NCBI GenBank assembly: GCA_023014335.1
Contig: JAECYW010000009.1
Coordinates: forward strand, 1,054,001 to 1,118,000
DNA length: 64,000 nt
Direction: 5' to 3'
Origin: Galerina marginata
Lineage: Eukaryota; Basidiomycota; Agaricomycetes; Agaricales; Galerinaceae
Part shown: piece by piece, positions 11,592 through 24,099 of the stretch
How the letters are laid out: the number at the start of each line of letters is the position of its first letter
How positions within the stretch are numbered: the first letter of the stretch is position 1
Notes under the pieces: generated by a model
Databases searched by the model: none
What the model saw: the letters and a program-made list of their open reading frames with translations, nothing else
Told to the model about the DNA's origin: nothing
Made by a program: the position numbers and the translations under genes

Positions 11592-13209
11592 CTACATAAT
11601 TAAACAATCACCTTTTTTCTTTTTCTCCTTTTCTTGGACTGGCCTTCCGCTGTCGGCTTGCTGCTGCTGTCCCCCCTGGGCCCGATGTTGCTGCTCGCGT
11701 AGATAGGCTTCATGCTCTTGACGCGCCATATGCTCTTCCTCAGCTTGCAGCTGATGAGCGAGAGCAAGACTGAAGAGACAGATTCATGTCCTTAATTCAG
11801 TAAGGCTACGAGGAATTGGGGATTTATAAAACTCACTCATTGGGGTCGACGACTCCTGTATACGCATTGGCAGCAGCCTCTGCAGCGCGCAAGGCTTCCT
11901 CTGCCGTTTGACCGGCAAAGTCACCTCCAGCTGGACTGGATTTGACGAAGTCGGAATCAACAAAGGTAGACCAACCACCATCAACATCTTCGAGTCGTTC
12001 CCAGACGAAAGAAGGTTCTCTTAGGAACACTTGGTCGGTTACAAGGGTATATATAGCGGAATCTTCAGCATTTGTCGGCACATCATTTTGGGTTGGAGGA
12101 CTTAGATTGGAGGAAGAAGAGGTGGCGAGGAATTGAGAGGGAGAGTTGGCACTGGGTGGTGTGGACTTCGATGACGAAGGTGAATGTTTGTATAGGACAG
12201 AAAGATGGGAATTTCTGAACAGCGCACAAGGTGTATCCGGGGGTAGCGTGGTGGCAAGATGGAACAATCCATGGTATGTTAGTTGTGATTGAGTTGAATC
12301 CAAAAATCGGCGGACCACAGTTGCTGGAGATAAGAAATGGCATGTTACAAAGTTACAGATATTAGTTAAAAAGAGGTAAACATACCGTCCTGAACTTTCT
12401 TTAACTCTTCCTCTGTCCAGTTACGAGTGGGACTTACAGGGCCATTGCCCGCTGCCTGCAGTTGTGAAGCCTCCTCGTTAACGACAAACCGTCCGTTTGT
12501 CAAGTGGTCAACCTCGGCTATCAGACCCACGGCTGTGTCGTAATCTTGTACTCGTTGTAGCACAGGAGCTTCAGCGCTATCTGGGTCGACGAGCCAGCCA
12601 TGCAAAAGAGGAATGTTCACTTGCTCGAAGAGCTTGAGCTCACCGCCGGCCGTTGAGCCAGAAGGACGGAAAGAGGTGGCCGCAGTAAATGTTGGGTTTA
12701 AATCCATCCCTTCTGTCAGTGGAACGAGATATCAGCGATTACTGCGGTATTAGGTTTACAATAGGACGTACTCTGTGTGTGGGGCATTATCGAGAGTGCA
12801 GCAGATATATCAACATCAGGAGATGTGGTGAGGAGATATTCGGCCACTAACTGAGAGAGGAACTCGTACGAGACGTTCTGGCGCGTCGGTGGCTGGATTT
12901 CGATGTTACCTCGCAAGATGAGAATATTACCTGCAGTTTGGAAGACGTCGGTCAGAATGCACGCTTTGGGAGCACTGCGCTGGCATTGTGTCAAGTCGCT
13001 TCAGCTCTCGAAGAAGCTCACATATTGCGATAAAAGAACAAGGTCTGCAAATTGTCGTTAGTAGGGGCGAAAAGTTCTCTAAATTGTAATGAAACGCACC
13101 CATTAAAGTTTTGGGTAATAATCCTCAGATCTCGGCCATTAAACTTAATATACTTGAGGTGCCAGACCTCGGCGATTGAAGACTGAACAGTTTGTGCTTC
13201 GCGGGACAT
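11592..13209 (-). CDS. MINDY-family deubiquitinase with a C-terminal CaaX box
   Basis: Six minus-strand exons (13209-13100, 13044-13022, 12930-12772, 12712-12386, 12323-11837, 11769-11592) join in frame to 427 residues. The sequence follows the MINDY (FAM63) catalytic domain: RIITQNFNG then PCSFIAICNILILRGNI with the predicted catalytic Cys, QLTYHGLFHLA, FRNSHLSVLYK with the candidate catalytic His, a TDQ..VWERLEDVDG segment and DSDFV. MINDY enzymes trim K48-linked polyubiquitin from the distal end. The C-terminal tail is Gln/Glu/Lys-rich coiled coil and ends CLIM, a CaaX prenylation signal, suggesting membrane anchoring. The catalytic Cys sits on a 23-nt micro-exon. Start at 13209 is supported by the MSREAQ leader with no upstream similarity. 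Confidence 0.9.
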
Positions 13210-13429
13210 GGAGGTTGTGGTTGGGTTGTGGAACGGTGCTGCCGTGCAACTGCCGTGTTTCGTCAGGTTAAGGATAGCACGGTTGATCACGTGTATCATT
13301 ATGCAAAGTACTTCCCGGTCCGATGGGCCGAAAGCTAGGCGACTCGGAGTTCGACCTCATGATCACCGACGTCTGCTTCGATTTGAGATTATTGCTCTTT
13401 TCAATAATATTCTACATTGAAAGCGAGAG

Positions 13430-15345
13430 TTATGGAACAACGCTGCTATATACCGAGGATGTTTCCAGTCCTCGCAGATCCGAATTGAATATAGAGTCGT
13501 TTGTCAGGCTGTCGCGAACAGCGGCTTCGCGCAAGTTGAGGATCAGACGAGAACCCTGGCAAGTATTTGTTAAGAAAGAACTTGAAGGAAGGGATTAACC
13601 AGAAGCAACTTACAGCAACAACCAACGAGACTGCGATCCATCTTCAAGGGAAGACAATTTCGGCAATAGTGAGTATGCAATGAGGACAAAAATAGTGTAC
13701 ACATACGGTTCGTAAAGGACCACGAAGGGACCAACAACGACAGAACAAATGATGGCGCCAGCAATTAGTGTAACTACACCGAGAGAGAGAAATCCTGAGG
13801 AACGCGGGAAGATAGATGGGAGAAAGCTACGCACCAGCGACTCTAAAATGAGGAGTTAAGAGCTTTTCTAACTGACCATCTTGAATAAAACGAACTTACG
13901 CTAGAAAGTAGATCGTTCCATCTCGGACGAAGGCTTTCGCAAGGGGAGGAAATCGGACCCGCCATCCAGAGCGCCGGGCTTCCAGGGCGGATTGAACAAA
14001 TTTTGCAATCGTCATGATGAAGCATATCACTGAGAATAGCTGTAAATATAATTCACTTCTTGAACAGTTACTGCGTACCGGCAACAACTATAGAAAAAGA
14101 CCTGTCGGAACACACAAATGCGGTGAGTCAAAGGTGACACCCAAGGAGTTAGGGTCAAGTTACGAACCAGCCAATCATTATCCCACCAGAAAGTTCAGGT
14201 GCCGTTAAGCAACCTAAGATAGGCGCATCTGGGGGTGCGAGAAATGTGGCTTCCACAATTGATTTCCCGAACGCGATTGCGGTGAATACTTGCACCTGGC
14301 AGAATAACATATGAAAGACGTCCTTCCTTTTTATGAAAGGTCGTAATTTAACATACCGCAAGTTCACCTGTTCAGACCTGACTTGTCAGAGGGTATTATT
14401 CCTTGACGGCTATAAGTAACACTGACCAAAGAACATTATCAACAGAAAGCAAAGCACTAGCAGAATGGCATTAAAGAATTATGATGGAACAAGGAGAAAA
14501 TCAAATACCTCTGGTGCTTCGGCCATACAGGGCGTATAGCCGTAATACCATGATCCCATTTACAGTCAGTAAGAGGGCGGTATTCGAACCTCTATAAAGC
14601 TTTTAGTAGGAGGACTTTAGGTGGACTGTAGACGTACATGGACAAGCTAAACACGAAGAATAGTTGACATCTCACGAGTTGGATAGATAGTTGAAGGTTG
14701 AGCGGTAAGTAGCAGAAAATCAAATTGATAATAACGGTGATACCTCTACAAAGGATGTCAGACAAATTTCTTCGATAGGTCAAGGCGGATCCTTACTTTC
14801 ACGGAAGATTGAACAGTCGAATACGCTGGAAGTTATGCGTCAAACGAGGACTCTCGGTAAAATGACGAGTCACTGCCAACTTACTTGTGGTATATATTCT
14901 ACAACACGATGTCAATGAAATATTTGCGAATGATGAGGAATGCGTACCCACATTGCTTGAAAGAGACCCAGGTATCTGAGCAATAAATACAGCATTTTAG
15001 GAAGTGACCATGTTCCCTTCCTAGCAGGTCAATTTTAGGCTCAGCATCCGAGTCGTTCGCAATGAACAAAGGAATTCACCTCCAAATATGAGTTACCTAG
15101 CCGAGAATAATGAGCAAAGCTTGTCATGATGATAATGAAAGACCCTTGAACGAACTTCGCGTGGAAATGTCGATATTGTGTCGTAGGTCAAGACTACAAG
15201 CCCAGAAACTGCAATTATCCGAAAGCTCAGATCAATCCGCGGCTATAACACAAGCCCCGCTGGATAGAAAGAACTCACGCCAAACATAGGACGCTATCCG
15301 TGATGCCCAAATTTCCTTGAGGACAGCGTCCGGTGGCCAATTCAT
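13430..15345 (-). CDS. DUF6533 multi-pass membrane protein, copy A
   Basis: A multi-exon minus-strand gene starting at the ATG at 15345 (MNWPPDAVLKEIWASRIASY) and ending at the stop 13430-13432. Exon pieces in order are IIAVSGLVVLTYDTISTFPRE, a micro-exon VTHIWR, LPKMLYLLLRYLGLFQAM, VFDCSIF, ITVIINLIFCYLPLNL, LLTVNGIMVLRLYALYGRST, further hydrophobic helices near 14330, 14000 and 13800, and a terminal GSRLILNLREAAVRDSL. The YDTISTFPRE..HIW and LRLYALYGRS motifs define DUF6533 proteins, a large agaricomycete family of predicted seven-helix membrane proteins of unknown function. Copy B at 35287-37185 matches exon by exon. Exact splice sites in the middle were not all resolved, so intactness is likely but unproven. 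Confidence 0.7.
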
Positions 15346-16079
15346 CGCTGTGGCAAGGAACAGCTCAGTAGCCCCAGATGATCAAGGTAAAGATGCGCAA
15401 AGTTATCGATCTCTACTTCCCCGAGCGTCGCTGAGTATATATACGGTTCCTGGCATGCCTTTCGGCATATAATATATAACCTGGCAAGCCCGCGTGCAGG
15501 CGGAATGAGGAAGACATGTCAAAATTAGATTCCCACCCACACAACCGCTAGTGCGCCGATCACTTCTTTTTACGGCATACTTTGAATCCTGCTGAAGGTT
15601 GTTTGCGAATCGTTCCATTTAATAAAATCCCGTTTAGCTCACCCTTGAACCACCCCTGCACGGTGTATTCTTGTCATTGATTTAACTTACGGAAATCGAT
15701 TGTCAGTGATGGATCTAAGTGTGGACGATAATGAAAAGAATTCACGGTGATAATCATGTTGTTATTAGCAACAACTCAGTTGGAAATTCATAGAGACGTG
15801 CAGAGTAGGTAACAGTCGTGCTAGAAATCGCTTTGGATGTATCTTCGGATGTCGGTATAAACTAACCGGAGAAGTATTGAGTCTATTGACGCAGAATTAC
15901 TGGGTCTCTGGTGTGAGGAAGATTCGTAAAAGCTTTCCGGCGACGATATCTCGGCCCACAAGAGCGAGGTGTATGTGGGGAAACTCGAGTGGAGTTAAGT
16001 GTCTGATAACTTTTAGAGTTTGAGATCTAGAGCCGGCTGTCATGTTCGGATAGGCGTCGAGTCACCAGGTGTTCTTTGT
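15346..16079. other. Intergenic upstream of DUF6533 copy A
   Basis: No gene recognised. Contains the presumed promoter of the minus-strand DUF6533 gene and ends where sequence shared in inverted orientation with about 34.8-34.9 kb begins. Confidence 0.4.
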
Positions 16080-16229
16080 GGGAACGACAAATCGACAAAA
16101 ACAAGGACAGCCCGCTGGTCTCAGCAGGTGAGCATTGTCGCACAGAGGCAAGTTCACAGCATCACATGATCTGGGACACCCATGCAGCGGGAGTCTGTTC
16201 ACAATTGATGAATGCAATTCCAATACCAT

Positions 16230-18000
16230 TCAGTGTCAATTGAGTTGAGTATTTCTATTCACATGGGAGGGGAATGGATCCCTGGGACGAATTCTGGAAG
16301 AAAGAGTGGTCAGATTCCGTTCACCTTAATTAAATTGGAATTTCAAGAATATTGAGTAGAAATTTAGTCAAGTCTTGCTATATAAATGGGAGGGAATGGT
16401 TCACCGGAACGAATTCTTCCGGAAGTGGTTGTCAAATTCCGTTCAAAGCTAATTGAAACGGAATTTTAGGACCGTTCGATGTAAATTGAGGTGAGTATTT
16501 CCATTTAAGTGGGAAGGAAATAGTTCCCTGGCACGAATACTTCCAGAAATGGTGGATAGATTCTGTTCACGGCTGAATAGAATGGAATTTCAAGACTATC
16601 AAATAGAAATTCAGTGGAGCCTTTCTATTCGAATGCGAGGCGAATGGTTCACCGGAACGAAGTCCTCCGGAAATGGTTGTCAAGTTCCGTTCACCGCTAA
16701 GGTAAACGGAATTTCAAGACCATTCAATGTAAATTAAGTTGAGTATTTCTATTCACATGGGAGGGGAATGGTTTCCTAATACGAAGTCTGGAAGAAACGG
16801 TGGTCAGATTCTGTTGACCGTATTTAAATTGGAATTTCAAGACCGTTAGCTCGATATTTGGTCGAGCCTTTCTATTTAAATGGGAGGGGAATGGTTCACC
16901 AGAACGAAATCCTCCGGGAAAGGTTGTCAAATTCTGTTCACCGCTAAGTGAAACGGAACTTCAAGACCATTCAGTGTAAATTAAGTTGAGTATTTCTATT
17001 TACATCAGAGGGAATGGTTCCCTAGGACGAATTCTGGAAGGAAACGGTGGTCAGATTCTGTTCACCCTAATTAAAATAGAATTTCAAGACCATTAGCTTG
17101 ATATTTGGTCGAGTCTTTCTATTTAAATGGGAGGGGAATGGTTCCCCAGAACGAATTCCTCCAGGAATGGTTGTCAGATTCCGTTCATCGCTAATTGAAA
17201 CGGAATTTCAACACCATTCAATGTAAATTGAGTTGAGTATTTCTATTGACATCAGAGGAGAATGGTTTTCTGGCACGAATTCTTCCAGAAACGGTGGTCA
17301 TATCCTGTTCACTCTAATTAAATTGGAATTTCAAGACCGTTGGCTCGATATTTGGTCGAGTCTTTCTATTTAAATGGGAGGGAATGGTTCCCCAGAACGA
17401 ATTCCTCCAAAGATAGTTGTCAAATTCCGTTCACAGCTAAGTGAAACGGAATATCAAGGCCATTAGTGTAAATTGAGGTGAAGGAAATGGTTGCCTGGTA
17501 CAAATTCCGGAAGAAACGGTAGTCAGATTCCGTCCACCGCTACTTGAAATGGAATTTTGGAGTTTCAAGACCATTCAAAGTACGCTGAGTCGAGTATTAC
17601 TATTTAAATATCAAGGGCAATGGTTTCCTTACAAGGTGAGTCGAGTATCACCATTTAAATGGGATGGCAATGGTTCCCTAGGACGAATTCCTCCAGAAAT
17701 GGTGGTAAGATTCCGTTCACCGCTAATTAAAATGGAATTTTACGACTATTAAATATCAATCTAGTCGAGCATTTCTATTCAATGGGAGGCGAATGGTTCC
17801 CCAGAACGAATTCCAGCTGATATAGTATCCAAAATCCGTTCACTGCTAATTGAAATGGAATCTCAAGACCATTCAATGTTAGTTGAGTTGAATATTTCCA
17901 TTTGAGTGGGAAGGAAATAGTTCCCTGGCACGAATTCTTCCAGAAACTGTTGTTAGATCTGTTCACCGCTAAATAGAATGGAATTCCATGACTATTAATA
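16230..18000 (+). repeat. Left satellite array, period about 123 bp (13 or so copies)
   Basis: The anchor GGAATTTCAAGACC or a close variant recurs at about 16338, 16461, 16584, 16708, 16831, 16955, 17079, 17202, 17325 and 17448, a spacing of 123-124 bp. It then becomes irregular to 18000. Alternate units differ: one type has CATTCAATGTAAATTGAGTTGAG, the other has CCGTTAGCTCGATATTTGGTC, so the array is built of roughly 247-bp dimers. Each unit carries a GGGAGGGGAATGGTTCCC-like core. Units are diverged, which suggests an old array. No coding potential is seen. Confidence 0.85.
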
Positions 18001-18380
18001 GAAGTTTAGTCGACATTCGGAAGCTTCTGTGGGCGACTCGGACCTTCGGATCAGTACAGTGCGGACTCTCAAACTAAGGAGTGTTCCGTAACAACTCGGT
18101 CCACGTGCTCTGACGTTTTTTCATTTATTGGATCTATATTTAGAGATACCAGCGTCAGTTTTTTGGCGCTTATAATGTAACTTTAGAATGACTAGGTGAT
18201 TTAGGTGAATACAGGGTGATATTGTTTTGAAGTGTCAAAATTGGTTATATTATTAATATTGCCGAGATAATTATTGAACCGTTGAAGCCAATAACGTTTT
18301 CGTCTAATCCGTCACTCATCATCAACCTCACTCATCATCAACTACGACTATCACTGTCTTCCAACTCTTCCATCGCTCCA
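18001..18380. other. AT-rich spacer between left array and first island gene
   Basis: No ORF of note. Contains TTGGCGCTTATAATGTAAC near 18165, resembling CTGGCGCTTAAACTGTAATC near 35160 outside the right array. Probably holds the promoter of the gene at 18381. Confidence 0.35.
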
Positions 18381-18804
18381 ATGTTATTCACGCTTGCATG
18401 GCTCGACACATGCTATCCAAATACTAGGGCGGCTCGTCTCGCAATGGAACGGATCGCTCAACGAGCCATGAAATTTCTAAAGGCCGAATTGGTTGAGGCC
18501 TATGGCTGGGACGCGGTACAGGATTCGTTCGTCGTTATTAGGTGAGCATTTTCATTAGCTTTTCGAATCTCGCTCACCTGCATGCAGCTCTGATTTCCAC
18601 ACGTCGCATACTGAAGACCGCTATCATTGGACTGGACGACTACATCGAAGGGATGGCCACTACCTTGGGGGGATGCACCTATTCCACCCTTTGAATCCGG
18701 ACGACACGCCGGACTACCAAGATAGGGAGTTGGACAACAAGGATTCTGTTTGGGTACGGGAAGGGATGGTCTACTACCTGGACAGGTTGATTGCTATGGA
18801 CTGA
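18381..18804 (+). CDS. Small hypothetical protein of the KDZ island
   Basis: Two exons (18381-18541 and 18588-18804) join in frame to 125 residues. An in-frame ATG at 18282 could add 33 residues, but MLFTLAWLDTCYPNTRAARL looks the better start. The second exon encodes a His/Asp/Tyr-rich segment (SDFHTSHTEDRYHWTGRLHR, MHLFHPLNPDD) and ends with MVYYLDRLIAMD. No domain is recognised. It is the outermost gene on the left of the island, tail-to-tail with the transposase gene. Position suggests a passenger gene; function unknown. Confidence 0.6.
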
Positions 18805-19145
18805 ACAGAGGAAGCCGTCTGGAATACGCATGGTATGTTCATAGCTTTTATTCGATTATTTTGAGTTCTTAAACATTTGAAGTTTCTGTTTTCTTTTCGT
18901 AGAGTGGAAGGGATTACGGATGGAGTTATATTGAAGTTGGATCTTGGTAGAAAGTCATTGGACATTTGTTGAATTTGTGCGATAGAGCTCATCGTTTCGA
19001 GTGCGTAATGTATGATATGTTTCTTGTCAATCTGCTTTGAAGTTGGAGTATGTACAACGATCTACATAGAAAGTATAATACAAAATTGAGTAATAAATCC
19101 AGGTTGTTAGATAATTGTATCCGTATGGGAAAGGAATCGACGGTT

Positions 19146-22100
19146 CTAAATACCAGATTGCTTTAGTATTCTTCGAATTTTCAGCCTGTTCCATATCGCC
19201 AGAAAGACCCTTGTGTAAATGATTGCTCTGTCTTCTCGCATGTATATAACCGATTTTCGAATGCGGCTAATTCCTCCATTTCCGCATTCTGCCGCGCTTG
19301 TGTTAATTCTTGCGATTTGAGGGTCTAAATCGCCATAGGTTTTAATGAAACAAGAAGGGCCGCATTTTGTATGCCCAAGTGCATGGCAATCGTCAATGCC
19401 GAACCGAGTGTTCTTGAAGAAATCTGCTTCACGTGTCATGCAGTACGGGGCCAATGCGCAAGCAAAGTCGTAGACTACCCATTTAGGAGCTACCTTCCAG
19501 TGTGTCAGCAAGGCAGAAAAGACGTCGTTCCTGCCTTCGCCCTTGGGGATACAGTGGAACCCATAGGCAACATTATGAGTACACCAACACACCATGATGC
19601 CTCCGGTTAGGCGATTCTCGCCGTACTCAGCAAAATATTTTGAGCACTTTGCCCGTTGTTTGCCCCCATCGACGTTCTGGTCGTGCTTCAAGTTAGGGTA
19701 TTCGGGGCGGTGCCGTATTTTAGGCATGTTGTAGAGGCTTCCAGTCTGATGAGCTTCAATTAGTGTGCAGAAACAACGATGGATTTGGACGTACTGTTAG
19801 CCAGTCTTGAGTTTGTTGGATTATTGATTCATCGCACGGCGGTGGTTTATGAGTTCTCAATCCTTGTAGGACATCCAAGGCTCTTTTGGCCATCCACTTG
19901 CAAACATCTAACACTGCAGATGGGTAGCCTGTTGAGCGGTCAGATGCCCATGACTCCTCGTATCTGACAATGTTAAACAAGGCCGGGATACACCGCAGGA
20001 GGGTTGCATTGGCTGGCGTCGGATTTTGAATGAATTTATTTAATGCAGCCAAAGAAGGAAGAGGAATCATTTGTAGGACCGATTCTTGCGCACTGAGCTT
20101 AACGATAGACATGTAATAAGCGTGACGCCGGTCAGTGCAAAAAGAAAGCGTACCTCTTTAAAAAAAGCCACATATTCTTGGGGTGTCGCTATCTGAGCCA
20201 TTAGTCGTTCGACACCACAGTATTTTCCAAACAGCTCTCCAAGGGACGGAGAAATTTCCTGGAGACCAGAGCGAGCTGATGGGATAGCTTCAATACGATC
20301 AATTACCTCGCGAATAGTGCGCAATCTAGAGGAAGTTGATTGTTTAGAAATGTCCTCAAACTCTTCTTCCTCCCCAGAATCATTTGCCGGAGCACTGGAC
20401 CCTAATTCTTGTGAGATCTTCTGTTCTTTCTCTGAAAGAACAAGCGAGCGTCCAGTCACGACCTTCCTGACTAACTTCCGAATTTCATTGCCAAGAAATG
20501 CCTGTCCATACACATATCTGGAGGGTTGACGGACGGACGCAGTAGTAATTGTGGTAGGCGGTTGAAGGGACGAGGTGAGATGCTTTTTTCCGTAAGCCAG
20601 GGTTACTCCATCGAAAATGACCGTGACTGGCTCCGGACCACAAGTAGGGCATTCCATATCATGTTCATAGTTTTGCAATCTGGCGTACAGGAACCAAGCA
20701 TTACGGAAAATATCTTCACTAACGAATGACGCATTCGCAGAGAAGGTCAAATATCGGCGTTCCACGACGCTAACCCAAGCAACAAATGGAGTTTCAGAGG
20801 AGGTATATGCCATTGTGTAGTCGTCGAGCAGGTCGTGCGCAAAGAGAATTTTGTTGTTATAGTTGAAAAGCCCGATTGACCTTCCATCAGCCCCAACGTA
20901 GCGTTTACTAACACCTCTTGAGCAAGACTCGGGGCAGACTTGGACCTCGATCTCACAATTGAAAGCTTCAGCAAGGGTATACACTTTGCAAGGTAAACGG
21001 ATTGATTGGACATCCAGCTTGACACGGGAATCGCAGAGACAGCGTGCATCCAAATCCAATTGGATTACATTAGGAGGACGCCGAAGGGCCGGAGGTCTGT
21101 CGTAGAGGACCTGATCCCGGGGTAGAGCAGCCCAAATTGGAGGTAGAATGGGTAGGTGTGAAATACAAGACTGGCCTCTGGGACTTCGAGCAATTTCAGG
21201 CAGTACTGAAGCGTACTTAGATAAGATCTGGCAAGAGGAGAAATTATTCACCTTGTACTTCCTCCTTGTCCGATTCAGAGGTCAGAGTTCCAGCCGGCTC
21301 TCCGTTTGTTGCTTGCAGAAGGTAATTCTTTGCGCGGTTGATATGGCCACACATTTCACGTCCGTCCTTAGAGCATGTCCAGGATCCACCACCTTTTTCG
21401 CTTCCTACATGGTGTATCACCACGCGAGCTTTAACGCTATCCCGTCGTTGATCTGCCGAGACGGAAAATGCATGCCTTGAAAGGGAGTCGTCTGCCTCCC
21501 ACAAAAATATTATGACGGGTCGATGTTTTTCTGGTGAACTGATAGTCAGATGATTTGCATCAATTAAAAATCTCAGGACACTCACTTTCAGGACCAACTG
21601 TAGAGTCGGGGAATTGTTGGGCTCCGTAGTCGTTAAGGAATCGGACGTGAAAACAGTGCTGGGACAATTTATTCTGTGGACAGAAGCACACAACCGATTG
21701 TTCACAGCCGACGATAATTTTCTGTAAATGATACCATTGTGCCGTCTAATCTGTGTCAGCGACAGTTGAACTCTGTTAACGGTTAGACTCACCTTTGTTG
21801 CGCTCCTGTTTGTATCCCAGCCCTGGACTACAAAGAGGTCTGTTTCTAGCTGAAAGAAACCAGCGGCTCCAGCCATAACACAGTCCACGTATTCATCATA
21901 TTCATGGCTGCTACCCACCTCTGGCACATCACTGGCAGTTGCATCCGCCGTGGCCAAGGGCAAGCTATCGTTCATGCCAGGGCCAGAATGTTCTGAGTCA
22001 TTCCAGGATCCTGCTCCTTCAAACTCCAAATCTGGAACCGTAACTGGGCTGTCTTCAGAGTTTCCAGAGGTCGGGGCTGGAACAAGCTGATACGTCGTCC

Positions 22101-22302
22101 GACGTTTGGTTCGCTTTCCTGGTTGGTACAAGCGCTGTCGCTTTTGAGGACTAAGGACGATTAAATCGTTATCTTCTACTGCTGAAAGTTGGAGACAGTC
22201 TTCATCGTCGGATGGGGGTACTGCAAGTCTGAAGTCGTTGTTGGAGTCCATGGTTTGTGCGACAAGTTGTGCGATCAAGGCGTTTCCACTTTGGGTTAAC
22301 AT
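19146..22302 (-). CDS. KDZ-family transposase with CxC5/CxC6-like cysteine clusters
   Basis: Five exons (22302-21793, 21750-21252, 21205-20154, 20097-19795, 19745-19146) join in frame to 987 residues. Residues 1-165 are disordered and acidic with a basic patch. A SWIM-like WTCSKDGREMCGHI cluster follows, then a CxC5-like region (LPILPPIWAALP, LDARCLC, VCPESC) and a CxC6-like CPTCGPEPVTVIFDGVTLAYG. The C-terminal exon is the RNase-H-like catalytic part. Its presumed D-D-E residues are all present: the Asp in WVVYDFACAL, the Asp in GIDDCHALGHTKC and the Glu in NTSAAECGN. KDZ (Kyakuja-Dileera-Zisupton) transposases drive a class of large DNA transposons expanded in mushroom fungi. A GTGAGT..CTGACTATCAG stretch in exon 2 looks like an intron, but only read-through keeps the cluster in frame. 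No break is seen, so activity is possible. An internal Met at 22251 is an alternative start. Confidence 0.87.
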
Positions 22303-22534
22303 AGATTGTTAAACCTGACCAAACACCACTTGAAATGGTAATGGCGGTCCAATTGTCCTAAAACGGTAAGTTATAACCATACCGACACCTGATAGGTTAA
22401 ATCGTATAAAACAAATGGTGGAACTTTACCAAATTACGGTCTCAATAGTTGCAAATCTTGAATTGTTATTGCTGGTCTGTTTACATAATTTTATTTCTGA
22501 ACGTGGCCTTCCCGGACTCACCGCTTTGTTGATC
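22303..22534. promoter_or_regulatory. Divergent intergenic promoter region
   Basis: This 232-bp gap separates the head-to-head starts of the transposase (minus) and the gene at 22535 (plus). It must serve both, so the two are probably co-expressed. No specific box was identified. Confidence 0.45.
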
Positions 22535-23974
22535 ATGGCACCCAAGTCGAATTCTCCACGCAAGCAAAAAGGCCGTCGGTGCCGCCGCTGTCCTAGCTTT
22601 CCTCTGCTTTCAGAGTGTCCGATTCATGGCCCCTCAAGGCCCTCAAGGAAGAAAAAAAACTTGGTAAGTTCTATTGTTACCATTGCTTGCCTGAGCCTGA
22701 CGGTCATTCAAAGGTCGATATGCCAGCAGTAACACTCAGTCCTACCATAACTGAAGTATCTCCCAAGGTTTCTTCTCCCTTGGTTCGTTCTTCCCATAAT
22801 TCTCCTCACGGAATTCATGTCAATGGTTCTGTACATCCCATAGGCTCCTGCTACACCGACGTCCGGGGCCGTTGTCAGTGTCCCGTCGACTAGTTTAGGG
22901 TTCCCTGCCAACCCTCAAACTTTTAATCAAGCAGTTCCGCAATATGTTGATCCTCGTAACGCACTCTCGCAGTGGTTCCCGGTCGTGTATCCATCACCTA
23001 CCTACCCGTCATCCCAACTGTCTGGCTGGAATTTCTCAATGATGTTGCCTGTTGCCACAGTCTCTAACCCCAACCCAGTAGAAAATCGGGCCAATCCTCC
23101 CCTTACTCAGGATCTCAGTCCAATTTTGGCGCCCAGCCCACTTCCTTCGTGCAGCCCCATTCCACCTTCTAGTCCGGCCCCAGCATCTAGCCCCCTACCT
23201 CCTTCTACTCCTCTCCCTGCCTCAAACGACTTGCATAATCAGATGCCCGATGATTTCCAGCCTTCAGGCTCAACGGCTTTTACCCAAGCTCACGACAAGG
23301 ATCTTGAGAACAGTGAAGATGAGGACACGCCAACCAAGAAGCGTGCTCGTATTTCTCTTAGAAACGCTCCGCACGGATATGTTGAAGGAGCCATGAAAGG
23401 GACTCAAAAATACCGTAAGCTTCCTTGAAATGTTTGACGTTATGAATCGTTTGTTTACCTGTCGTTCAATTGTCTTATAGAGGTGGCAAGACTAAAGCCC
23501 ATGCGCCAGCCGATACAAGAGGCCCATTCTGCTAGTAAACGGTACAAAAGAGAGGTCGATAATATTGTCACTCGTGTAAGTTTCCCATACTTTACGGTGA
23601 CAACTTTCTAATGAAATCAGTGCGAAAGAATTGCAGAAGAGACTGGCGCATGGATTATTTTTGGTGCCCAGCTGTCGAGCGCAGGAGCTGCCATTACCTA
23701 TTCCTCCTCAAAGCTTCGTAAGGACGCAATTGAAGAAACAACATCCATACTCCAACAGTTCCAGAAGCTCACCAAAGCGCTCACAACTGCCAAATACAAC
23801 GACGCTAAGGAGTTGGCTAAACAACTGCAAGACGTACTTGCAGCGCAGGAGGCACAGAGGCGTGGGGAGCAAGTAAGGTCATTAGAAGCTCAAAAGAAAT
23901 TATTGGATCAACAAGCTGAGTTGGCTGCTAAAGACGTATTGATAGCTCGATATCGACTTCAGTTGGGAGAGTAG
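22535..23974 (+). CDS. KDZ-island protein with Cys-rich start, proline-rich middle and coiled-coil end
   Basis: Starts at 22535 with a very basic leader carrying CRRCPSFPLLSECPIHGP, a possible small metal-binding cluster. The reading runs through introns 22664 to about 22714, about 22769-22841, one after KGTQKY (GTAAGC..ATAG) and one after NIVTR (GTAAGT..CAG). The middle is a long Pro/Ser-rich stretch with SPLPSCSPIPPSSPAPASS, then an acidic patch and a KKRARIS basic motif that could be a nuclear signal. The last exon (from about 23622) encodes a Gln/Ala/Glu-rich predicted coiled coil (LTTAKYNDAKELAKQLQDVL, QKKLLDQQAELAAKD) ending at the TAG 23972-23974. No known domain. Divergent pairing with the transposase suggests a DNA-binding or partner protein, which is inference only. 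Confidence 0.6.
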
Positions 23975-24099
23975 TATGCCTACTTCAATAATTTTCTTTT
24001 TTGCCTCAAGGCGTAGCACCTATTTTTGAATTCCGTGTCGCCTTATGTTCGGAGTGTAGTATATATACTTCAATGAGAATTGGCACCCGACGTAACACT

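Noticed and set aside
21560..21640. GTGAGT..CTGACTATCAG intron in the KDZ transposase exon 2
   Set aside because: Removal of 47 nt would shift the frame and destroy the following WTCSKDG cluster; read-through keeps family-like sequence.
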